This document shows, piece by piece, positions 17,036-25,491 of a stretch of 64,000 bases of DNA (positions within the stretch are counted from its first letter, which is position 1; the number at the start of each line of letters is the position of its first letter). The stretch comes from an uncultured Flavobacteriaceae bacterium (lineage in GTDB: Bacteria > Bacteroidota > Bacteroidia > Flavobacteriales > Flavobacteriaceae): NCBI GenBank assembly GCA_947494205.1, contig CANLUH010000011.1, positions 62,001-126,000 of the forward strand, read 5' to 3'. The notes under the pieces are model-generated. The model was given only the letters and a program-made list of their open reading frames with translations, searched no databases and was not told the DNA's origin. A program made the position numbers and the translations under genes.

Positions 17036-17172
17036 CACGCTGAAACCCAAGTGGTTTTATTGAATTCCTCAGAGAGAGGATGTGTTACTAGAAGTTTTAG
17101 GTTAAGTATGTTCGATGCGCTTCTATATGTAACACCAACATAATATGATGACATTGAAATACTTTTTAAAGA

Positions 17173-18975
17173 ATGAACACATTCCAAGATTTAGGTCTTA
17201 ACGAAGACTTATTAAACGCTATTACAGATTTAGGTTTCGAAAAACCTAGTGAAGTCCAAGACAAAGCCATTCCTATTTTATTAGAAGAAGAAACCGATTT
17301 AGTTGCTTTAGCACAAACTGGTACAGGAAAAACGGCAGCGTTTGGTTTTCCTATGCTTCAAAAAATTGATATTAATAGCCGCACAACACAAGGATTAATT
17401 TTATCACCAACTCGTGAGCTTTGTTTACAAATTGCAAACGAAATGAAACAATATGGTAAATATTGTAAAGGCCTTAATGTTGTTGCCATTTATGGAGGTT
17501 CTAGTATTACTGATCAAGCCAGAGAAGTAAAACGTGGTGCACAAGTAATTGTAGCTACTCCAGGTCGTATGAAAGATATGATTAGCCGTCGTTTGGTAGA
17601 TATTTCTAAAATTCAGTATTCTGTTTTAGATGAAGCCGACGAAATGCTAAACATGGGGTTCAAAGAAGATATTACAGATATCTTATCGCACACTCCAGAA
17701 GATAAAAACACATGGTTATTTTCTGCTACAATGCCAAGAGAAGTTGCAGCAATAGCAAAAAACTTTATGGTTAGCCCTCAGGAAATTACTGTAGGACACA
17801 AAAACCAAAGTACAAATAACGTATCTCACGAATACTATTTAGTAAATGCAAGAGATCGTTACCAAGCCTTAAAACGTTTAGCAGATGCTAATCCAGATAT
17901 ATTTTCGGTAATTTTCTGTCGTACAAAACGAGATACTCAAAAAGTTGCAGAACAATTAATTGAAGACGGTTATAGCGCTGGTGCTTTACACGGAGATTTA
18001 AGTCAGAATCAACGTGATATTGTTATGAAGCAATTTAGATCTCGTCAAATACAAATGTTAGTAGCAACAGACGTTGCAGCTCGTGGGATTGATGTAGACG
18101 ATATAACGCACGTTATTAACTACCAATTAAGTGACGAAGTAGAAACCTACACACACCGTTCTGGAAGAACTGGACGTGCTGGTAAAACTGGTGTTTCTAT
18201 GGTTATAGTTTCTAAGAGTGAAGTCCGTAGATTAAAAAGCATCGAACGTATTATTAATAAAAAGTTTGAGCTAAAAGAAATTCCTAACGGAATGGAAATC
18301 TGCGAGGTACAATTAATGTCTTTAGCTAACAAAATTCATAATACTGAAATTAATCATGAAATTGATAAGTATTTAGAAGATATTAATGCCTTATTTGAAG
18401 ATACAAGTAAAGAAGAATTAATTAAGAAGTTTTTCTCTGTTGAGTTTACAAGATTCTTTAATTATTACAAAAAAGCAAAAGATTTAAACGTAAAAGCAGG
18501 AGATAGAGACTCAGGTAGAGAATCTCGCCCTGGTGGAGGAAATGCTGCTCGTTACTTTATTAATGTTGGAGAGAAAGATGGTTTCGATTGGATGAAGCTA
18601 AAAGACTTTTTAAAAGAACAATTAGGCTTAGGGCGTGATGATGTTTTTAAAGTAGATACAAAAGACACCTTCTCTTTCTTTAATACAGAAAAAGAACACC
18701 AAGAAAAAGTATTAGCTTTCTTTACAGATTTTAAACATAACGGACGTTTTGTAAATGTAGAAATTACTGAAGATAAACCAAACCGTGGTGGTAGAGGTCG
18801 CGGAAGACGTAGAGACGATAGAAAAGGTGGTGGAGATAGAAAACGTAACGACAGACGTTCTAGTGGACCAAGAAGCGATTCTAAACGTAGTGATAGAAGA
18901 CGAAGTGATAATAATGAGTCACGCTCTAGACGTTCGGACTCAGGATCTTCAAGACCAAGACGTTCTAGAAGATAA
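17173..18975 (+). CDS. DEAD-box RNA helicase with DbpA-type RNA-binding domain
   Basis: The 600-residue protein has all DEAD-box motifs in order: Q motif (FEKPSEVQDKAIPILL), Walker A (AQTGTGKTAAFG), PTRELCLQI, VLDEADEML, LFSATMP, VATDVAARGIDVDD and HRSGRTGRAG. Residues ~455-530 form a DbpA/CsdA-like RNA-binding fold. The last ~65 residues are a disordered tail of Arg, Gly, Ser and Asp (RGR and RRSD runs). It would unwind structured RNA in ribosome assembly or mRNA decay, especially in the cold, like DeaD/CsdA. The promoter gives it a long leader; a strong bidirectional terminator follows. Confidence 0.93.
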   Translation: MNTFQDLGLNEDLLNAITDLGFEKPSEVQDKAIPILLEEETDLVALAQTGTGKTAAFGFPMLQKIDINSRTTQGLILSPTRELCLQIANEMKQYGKYCKGLNVVAIYGGSSITDQAREVKRGAQVIVATPGRMKDMISRRLVDISKIQYSVLDEADEMLNMGFKEDITDILSHTPEDKNTWLFSATMPREVAAIAKNFMVSPQEITVGHKNQSTNNVSHEYYLVNARDRYQALKRLADANPDIFSVIFCRTKRDTQKVAEQLIEDGYSAGALHGDLSQNQRDIVMKQFRSRQIQMLVATDVAARGIDVDDITHVINYQLSDEVETYTHRSGRTGRAGKTGVSMVIVSKSEVRRLKSIERIINKKFELKEIPNGMEICEVQLMSLANKIHNTEINHEIDKYLEDINALFEDTSKEELIKKFFSVEFTRFFNYYKKAKDLNVKAGDRDSGRESRPGGGNAARYFINVGEKDGFDWMKLKDFLKEQLGLGRDDVFKVDTKDTFSFFNTEKEHQEKVLAFFTDFKHNGRFVNVEITEDKPNRGGRGRGRRRDDRKGGGDRKRNDRRSSGPRSDSKRSDRRRSDNNESRSRRSDSGSSRPRRSRR

Positions 18976-18994
18976 AAAACATTAAACACAATTT

Positions 18995-19029
18995 AAAAAT
19001 CCCAATCGAAACAAACGATTGGGATTTTT
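18995..19029. terminator. Bidirectional terminator between the helicase and T9SS protein genes
   Basis: AAAAATCCCAATCG (18995-19008) pairs perfectly with CGATTGGGATTTTT (19016-19029). T-runs follow on both strands, serving the convergent genes on either side. Confidence 0.9.
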
Positions 19030-19037
19030 TTTGACGT

Positions 19038-21956
19038 TTAGCGTTTTAATGTAAAATGCCCTGTATATTCTTTATTATTACTTGGTCGTGTCACTACAAA
19101 CCAATAATCGGAAGCAGGTAGTAATTTGCCTTTAAATGTGCCATCCCATCCTCTTCCTCTTGGGTTTATATTGGTTAGCCATTTACCATATCTATCAAAT
19201 ATTTTTATCACTAAATCTGGTTCTGTTTCAGAAAACTTAATTTGCCAAAAATCGTGTACACCATCATTATTAGGTGTAAAATAGTAAGGGTAAAATAATA
19301 AAAATACTTCTTCCTGTATAATACCACATCCAAATTTATCTCTTACATATACATTATATTCTCCTGCTTCTAGGTTTGTAAAAATTGGACTATCTTGATA
19401 ATCTATTCCGTTAATAGAATATTCATAATTACCAATACCTTCAACAAAGACTTGTATAGAGTTAGTATTTGGAGACCAATCTAAAACTTCTATTGTATTA
19501 AAAACTGCTTCATTAGATTCTATTACCGTTATCGTTTCTGTAACAGAACAAGTAATATCTGTACCATAATTACTACTTACTGTAACGGTATAACTACCTG
19601 CACTATCTACGGTTATAGAGTTACTCTCTTCTCCTGTAGACCATAAATAGGTGTCATAACCAGGGGGAGCTGTTAATATTAATTCTTCGCCTGTACAGAT
19701 ATAACTGGTAGTCTCCATATCTAAAACAGGGGTTTCTTTTACTTCTATAAAAAAAGAGGTTGTTTGAAAACAAAGCGCATTAGTCGTTTTTTCAACCCTA
19801 ACAAATATTTCTTGAGGGTTACTCGTATTTTCGTAACTATCTGCAACACTATCTGTATTAGTATTTGCATCGTCTTGAGACGTATGATAGGTAACATTAT
19901 AATTACCATCTAACCCTTCTATAATACCAGCACTTTGAGTAGCTAGATTAAAAAATTCTATAGTATCATTTGAAGCATCATCACACAAAAATAAATCGCT
20001 AGGCAGATTTAGTTCAAAAAAATCATCTATAATCACCATAAACATACTTGTACTATAGCATAATGCATTTGATGCGTTTTCTACTCGAATATAAATGGGT
20101 TGCGGATTGTCTATCGTTTCAAAATTATTAGGCAAAGCTCCCAATCCATCATTAGCTTCAGTTTGTGTTAAATGATAACTAACATTAAAGTCCGACGCTG
20201 GTTGTCCATTTAATACGGCATCATTCAATTCTATTAAGTTTATAAACTCTACACCGTCCTCTGAAGCATCATCACACAAAACTATATCTGCTATAGTATT
20301 TGCCAAAGGAAATTGAGATACTATTAAATTAAAAGATGTTACTGCATAACAATCACCATTATCTACATTATATATTCTAGCAAAAATTTCTTGTTCATTA
20401 GAAGTATTCGTGTAGTTATTGTCTAATACATTTTCATTATTATCGGCATCTTCTTGATTTAAAAAATAGCTTACAGCAAATTGCGTGTTAGATTGGCCTC
20501 CTATTATTTCTGAATCTTTAACAGATAAATTAAAAACTTCTTCCCCATCATTTGAACTATCATCACATATAATATAATTAGATATTGTATTGGCTGTAGG
20601 GACTTCACTAATTATAATATCTCTTGTTAAATCAACAGAATCTGTACCAGAGACAACATTTACTGTCACACTATAAACCCCTGCACTTGTATAATCATGT
20701 GTGGGATTCTCTACATTAGATGTTGTACCGTCTCCAAAATTCCACAAAATAGAATCTATTGGCGCATTAGAGCTTATTGAGAAAGTAGCAGAGGTTCCTA
20801 AACAAACATTTTGTGTATCGATACCTACATTAAAAAAAGATTGAATAAAAGGCGGTAAACCAAAAGTAGCAGTACCTGAACCTAAACTTACTGCATTATT
20901 TATATAACTCGCTCCTGTACCAAGTACATCTGGGTTTTCTATAGCTCCTAAAAAGTTATTACCACTTATAGAAACATAAATTTTTTGATCGATTGCTAAC
21001 TGAAGTGCTCCGGTAAAAAAATTATCGTCGAATATGATAGTGTCGGAATTTAAAACATCTGCAGAAGTGTTCAAACTAATATCGAATTGATGAATTTTTG
21101 ATTTGCTTTCAACAAAATTTAAATCTGTTACATATAATATTTCACTATTAGGTGAAAACTCTATGCCATATGCACCAGTATCACTATAAAAAATATTATC
21201 TATTAAAATAGGATTAGAGACCATTCCTGTAGTACTATCAAAGTCAAAAACCTCTACAAAACTTTGACTGTAAGTAACAGCCAAAGCCAGCCTCTGCCCA
21301 TCTGGAGACATCTTTAAATAACCTATAGTATTAGAAATATCTCCTCCGTGTGTAGAACCTACGGTTGATACCGCTGGTAAACTATTAACTCCTGAAGCTG
21401 TAACTTCATAAGCTAAAAAATCGGCATTTTCCCAACCATGTGCTACAACCCAAAAATCAGTGCCGTTTGCATGACTAATAGCCGATATTTTTTCTGTAGC
21501 TGGTGTAGTTAATTGAACATTTTTAATAGCCGTAATAGCTCCATTACCAGAGTTTAAAGTTAAATCTACCTCAGAGTAGTTTAATCCTTGTATTCCTGAA
21601 ACCGCGTCTACTGTAAAAATATAATAAATATTAGGATTACCTGGTTTAGGTACTATAATACCAGATTGAGTACTAGAAGGATTTCCTAATAAACCTGTAC
21701 CATTTTGCATAACATTATGCGTTTTATCCCAAACGGTTATTCCATCTGTGTAAAAAAGTAATTCTCCATTTGTGTTAGATATTGTAGCGCAACCTTCCGA
21801 TGTAGTAAGCTGTCCATCGTTTACAGCTACTGGCGCCCCACTATTAAAATCTATTCCGGCATTGTTTCCAAAATACCAAATAGCAGCCTCATTTTGTGCA
21901 TGACTACAAAAGATGGAAAACAATAAAATTAAAGTTAAAAAGGGTTTAATATTCAT
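19038..21956 (-). CDS. Secreted beta-propeller/PKD protein, T9SS type B sorting (paralogue A)
   Basis: A 972-residue secreted protein. After a signal peptide ending CSHAQ, residues ~21-375 look like a beta-propeller (repeating blocks such as YGIEFSPNSEILYVTD). A PKD domain follows at ~385-455 (WNFGDGTTSNVENPTHDYTS). Three ~95-residue repeats then each open with a CDD motif (CDDSSNDGEEVFNL, CDDASEDGVEFINL, CDDASNDTIEFFNL). An Ig-like unit (YLWSTGEESNSITV) precedes the type B sorting domain (FTPNNDGVHDFWQIKF ... GHFTLKR). Type B domains send proteins through the type IX system to the cell surface. Paralogue B upstream has the same length and a nearly identical second half. Likely an adhesin or surface structural protein; the partner is unknown. 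Confidence 0.9.
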   Translation of the reverse strand: MNIKPFLTLILLFSIFCSHAQNEAAIWYFGNNAGIDFNSGAPVAVNDGQLTTSEGCATISNTNGELLFYTDGITVWDKTHNVMQNGTGLLGNPSSTQSGIIVPKPGNPNIYYIFTVDAVSGIQGLNYSEVDLTLNSGNGAITAIKNVQLTTPATEKISAISHANGTDFWVVAHGWENADFLAYEVTASGVNSLPAVSTVGSTHGGDISNTIGYLKMSPDGQRLALAVTYSQSFVEVFDFDSTTGMVSNPILIDNIFYSDTGAYGIEFSPNSEILYVTDLNFVESKSKIHQFDISLNTSADVLNSDTIIFDDNFFTGALQLAIDQKIYVSISGNNFLGAIENPDVLGTGASYINNAVSLGSGTATFGLPPFIQSFFNVGIDTQNVCLGTSATFSISSNAPIDSILWNFGDGTTSNVENPTHDYTSAGVYSVTVNVVSGTDSVDLTRDIIISEVPTANTISNYIICDDSSNDGEEVFNLSVKDSEIIGGQSNTQFAVSYFLNQEDADNNENVLDNNYTNTSNEQEIFARIYNVDNGDCYAVTSFNLIVSQFPLANTIADIVLCDDASEDGVEFINLIELNDAVLNGQPASDFNVSYHLTQTEANDGLGALPNNFETIDNPQPIYIRVENASNALCYSTSMFMVIIDDFFELNLPSDLFLCDDASNDTIEFFNLATQSAGIIEGLDGNYNVTYHTSQDDANTNTDSVADSYENTSNPQEIFVRVEKTTNALCFQTTSFFIEVKETPVLDMETTSYICTGEELILTAPPGYDTYLWSTGEESNSITVDSAGSYTVTVSSNYGTDITCSVTETITVIESNEAVFNTIEVLDWSPNTNSIQVFVEGIGNYEYSINGIDYQDSPIFTNLEAGEYNVYVRDKFGCGIIQEEVFLLFYPYYFTPNNDGVHDFWQIKFSETEPDLVIKIFDRYGKWLTNINPRGRGWDGTFKGKLLPASDYWFVVTRPSNNKEYTGHFTLKR

Positions 21957-22329
21957 ATTGATTTGATATATAGCAGATTCACACTTAAAAATAAGCTAAA
22001 TGAATTAAATTGAGCTATATACACTAAGGTTTTAAGCCCTTTTTATTTACTTCTTATCGAAAAAATATAATGCTAATACAGTTTAATCTACTTTATCTAA
22101 AACCCAAATTAGTTATAATTAAGAATGAATTACCAGATGAAACTGTCTAAATGAATATAATTCTATGTCCTATTGAGCCTTTCGTCTATAGCCTATCTCG
22201 AGTTCAGTTGAGAGGTAAAAGATAGGCTTTTTGAAATATTCTATCGTATTGCAAATCAATACTTGTTTCTATTAGCTTAACTTAACGAAATGGATATTAA
22301 TTATTTTTTAAATACGCAAAAAACAGTCT
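21957..22329. other. Intergenic spacer between paralogues A and B
   Basis: No gene is seen in these 373 bases. The part next to paralogue A (about 21,960-22,070) is also present, with few changes, upstream of paralogue B (about 25,250-25,370), so the duplicated unit includes the 5' region and probably its promoter. A hairpin, AGCCTATCT (22190-22198) with AGATAGGCT (22220-22228) followed by Ts on the plus strand, has no plus-strand gene to serve. Confidence 0.7.
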
Positions 22330-25248
22330 TTAACGTTTTAGCGTAAAATGCCCAGTATATTCTTTATTATTACTTGGTCGTGTCACTACAAACCAATAAT
22401 CGGAAGCAGGGAGTAATTTCCCTTTAAATGTACCATCCCATCCTCTTCCTCTTGGGTTTATATTGGTTAGCCATTTACCATACCTATCAAATATTTTTAT
22501 CACTAAATCTGGTTCTGTTTCAGAAAACTTAATTTGCCAAAAATCGTGTACACCATCATTATTAGGTGTAAAGTAGTAAGGGTAAAATAATAAAAATACT
22601 TCTTCTTGTATAATACCACATCCAAATTTATCTCTTACATATACATTATATTCTCCTGCTTCTAGGTATGTAAAAATTGGACTATCTTGATAATCTATTC
22701 CGTTAATAGAATATTCATAATTACCAATACCTTCAACAAAAACTTGTATAGAATTAGTATTTGGAGACCAGTCTAAAACTTCTATTGTATTAAAAACTGC
22801 TTCATTAGATTCTATTACCGTTATCGTTTCTGTTACAGAACAAGTAATATCTGTACCATAATTACTACTTACTGTAACGGTATAACTACCTGCACTATAT
22901 ATGGTTATAGAGTTACTCTCTTCTCCTGTAGACCATAAATAGGTGTCATAACCAGGAGTAGCTGTTAATACTAATTCTTCGCCTGTACAGATGTAACTGG
23001 TAGTATCCATATCTAAAACAGGGGTTTCTTTTACTTCTATAAAAAAAGAGGTTGTTTGAAAACAAAGCGCATTAGTCGTTTTTTCAACCCTAACAAATAT
23101 TTCTTGTGGGTTACTCGTATTTTCGTAACTATCTGCAACATTATCTGTATTAGTATTTGCATCGTCTTGAGACGTATGATAGGTAACATTATAATTACCA
23201 TCTAATCCCTCTATAATATCAGCACTTTGAGCAGCTAGATTAAAAAATTCTACAGTATCATTTGAAACATCATCACAAAGAAATAAATCGTTAGGCAGAT
23301 TTAGTTCAAAAAAATCATCTATAATTACCATAAACATACTTGTACTATAGCATAATGCATTTGATGCATTTTCTACTCGAATATAAATGGGTTGCGGATT
23401 GTCTATAGTTTCAAAATTATTAGGCAAAGCTCCCAATCCATCATTAGCTTCAGTTTGTGTAAAATGATAACTAACATTAAAATCCGACGCTGGTTGTCCA
23501 TTTAATACGGCATCATTCAATTCTAATAAGTTTATAAATTCTACGCCGTCCTCTGAAGCATCATCACACAAAACGATATCTGATATAGTATTTGCTAAAG
23601 GAAATTGAGATACTATTAAATTAAAAGATGTTACTGCATAACAATCGCCATTATCTACATTATATATTCTAGCAAAAATTTCTTGTTCATTAGAAGTATT
23701 CGTGTAGTTATTGTCTAATACATTTTCATTATTATCGGCATCTTCTTGATTTAAAAAATAGCTTACAGCAAATTGCGTGTTAGATTGGCCTCCTATTATT
23801 TCTGAATCTTTAATAGACAAATTAAAAACTTCTTCCCCATCATTTGAACTATCATCACATACAATATAATTAGATATTGTATTGGCTGTAGGGACTTCAC
23901 TAATTACAATATCTCTCGTTAAATCAACAGAATCTGTGCCAGAAACAACAGTTACACTAACAGTATAAATTCCTGAACTAGTATAATTATGAGTTGGGTT
24001 TTCAACATCTGAGGTCGTTCCATCCCCAAACTCCCACAAAATAGAATCTATTGTTTCACTTGAGTTGACTGAAAAAATAGAAGTCTCTCCTAAGCATACA
24101 TTTTCGGTAGTAATACCAATATTAAAAAAAGATTGTATAAAGGGTGGTAAACCAAAAAGTACAGTAGCATTACCTAAATCTACAGCATTTTCTATATATG
24201 TAGTTGTAGAACCGAGCACATCTGGAGTTTCTATAACACCCAAAAAACTAGATCCTAATTGAGCAACATATATTTTTTGGTCGATTGCTAATTGAAGTCC
24301 AGCAATGGGAATATTACCATCAAAAATAATAGTATCGGAATTTATTATATCTGCAGCTGTATTGAAACTAATATCAAATTGATGTATTCTATTTCCTCCA
24401 CCTACATCTGAAACGTAAAGAATACTACTATTAGGTGAAAACTCAATACCGTATGGACCATCACCAGTCTGGAAAAAAATATTTTCTAAAAGAATAGGAT
24501 TAGAAACAATTCCAGTAGCATTATCAAAATCAAAAATCTCTACAAATGATGACCCGTAAGCTTTTGCTAAAGCTAGTTTTTCTCCATTTGGTGCTATTTT
24601 TAAATAACCAATAGTACCATCTGTAGAGCCGTCTGCACCGTGTATTTCTCCCACACTAGATACAATAGGTGTTTCGTTAATACCAGCTGCTGTTACAGCA
24701 TAAACTAAAAAATCTGCATTTTCCCAGCCATGAGATACCACCCAAATATCTGTACCGTTTGCATGGCTAATAGCAGATATTTTTTCTGTAGTTGGAGTTT
24801 CTAATAATACATTTTTAACAGCTGTTATACCTCCGTTTCCAGAATTTAAAGTCATATCAACTTCAGAATAATTTAATCCGGAAATACCAGCTTGAGCTGC
24901 AACTGTAAAAATATAATAAGTATCAGAATCATTAGGTTTTGGTACTATTATTCCAGACTGAGTACTAGACGGATCTCCTAGTAAACCAGTTCCGTTAAGC
25001 ATAATATTATGCGTTCTGTCCCAGACGGTGATGCCATCTGTGTAAAAAAGCAATTCTCCGTTTGAGTTAGATATTGTAGCACAACCTTCGTTAGTAGTAA
25101 GTTGTCCGTCGTTTATAGTTACTGGTACCCCACTATTAAAATCTACTCCAGCATTGTTCCCAAAATACCAAATTGCTGCTTCATTTTGTGCATGGCTACA
25201 AAAGATGGAAAACAATAAAATTAGAGTTAAAAAGGGTTTAATATTCAT
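22330..25248 (-). CDS. Secreted beta-propeller/PKD protein, T9SS type B sorting (paralogue B)
   Basis: The frame is open to 25317, but MNIKPFLTLILLFSIFCSHAQ, identical to the start of paralogue A, begins at 25248 and gives exactly 972 residues again. Domain order is the same: propeller-like region, PKD domain, three CDD repeats, Ig-like unit, type B sorting domain. From about residue 435 to the end the protein differs from paralogue A at only a few positions, whereas the propeller and PKD parts carry many substitutions. That pattern points to gene conversion or selection acting differently on the two halves. Expected at the cell surface. Confidence 0.9.
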   Translation of the reverse strand: MNIKPFLTLILLFSIFCSHAQNEAAIWYFGNNAGVDFNSGVPVTINDGQLTTNEGCATISNSNGELLFYTDGITVWDRTHNIMLNGTGLLGDPSSTQSGIIVPKPNDSDTYYIFTVAAQAGISGLNYSEVDMTLNSGNGGITAVKNVLLETPTTEKISAISHANGTDIWVVSHGWENADFLVYAVTAAGINETPIVSSVGEIHGADGSTDGTIGYLKIAPNGEKLALAKAYGSSFVEIFDFDNATGIVSNPILLENIFFQTGDGPYGIEFSPNSSILYVSDVGGGNRIHQFDISFNTAADIINSDTIIFDGNIPIAGLQLAIDQKIYVAQLGSSFLGVIETPDVLGSTTTYIENAVDLGNATVLFGLPPFIQSFFNIGITTENVCLGETSIFSVNSSETIDSILWEFGDGTTSDVENPTHNYTSSGIYTVSVTVVSGTDSVDLTRDIVISEVPTANTISNYIVCDDSSNDGEEVFNLSIKDSEIIGGQSNTQFAVSYFLNQEDADNNENVLDNNYTNTSNEQEIFARIYNVDNGDCYAVTSFNLIVSQFPLANTISDIVLCDDASEDGVEFINLLELNDAVLNGQPASDFNVSYHFTQTEANDGLGALPNNFETIDNPQPIYIRVENASNALCYSTSMFMVIIDDFFELNLPNDLFLCDDVSNDTVEFFNLAAQSADIIEGLDGNYNVTYHTSQDDANTNTDNVADSYENTSNPQEIFVRVEKTTNALCFQTTSFFIEVKETPVLDMDTTSYICTGEELVLTATPGYDTYLWSTGEESNSITIYSAGSYTVTVSSNYGTDITCSVTETITVIESNEAVFNTIEVLDWSPNTNSIQVFVEGIGNYEYSINGIDYQDSPIFTYLEAGEYNVYVRDKFGCGIIQEEVFLLFYPYYFTPNNDGVHDFWQIKFSETEPDLVIKIFDRYGKWLTNINPRGRGWDGTFKGKLLPASDYWFVVTRPSNNKEYTGHFTLKR

Positions 25249-25491
25249 GTTGATATTGATATATAGCAGATTTAGATTTAAAAATAAGCTAAATGAATTG
25301 AATTGAGCTATAAACACTAAGGTTTTAAGCTTTTTTTATTTACTTCTTATCGAAAAATATAATGTTAATATAGTTTCTCTTTTCTGTAATCTACTCTAAG
25401 AAAATTAGTTATAATTAAGAATAGATTATTAAAAGTATTAAGAGAAAACTTAATAGCTCTAATAGTATAAAATACTTGTAAAAAACAATCT

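Noticed and set aside
16966-17187. Minus-strand ORF of 73 residues over the helicase leader
   Set aside because: It overlaps a well-formed promoter and leader on the plus strand and its product has no recognisable features.
18552-18989. Minus-strand ORF of 145 residues in the helicase 3' end
   Set aside because: It is the mirror of the Arg/Gly/Ser-rich tail; the Leu/Ser-rich translation is a composition artefact.
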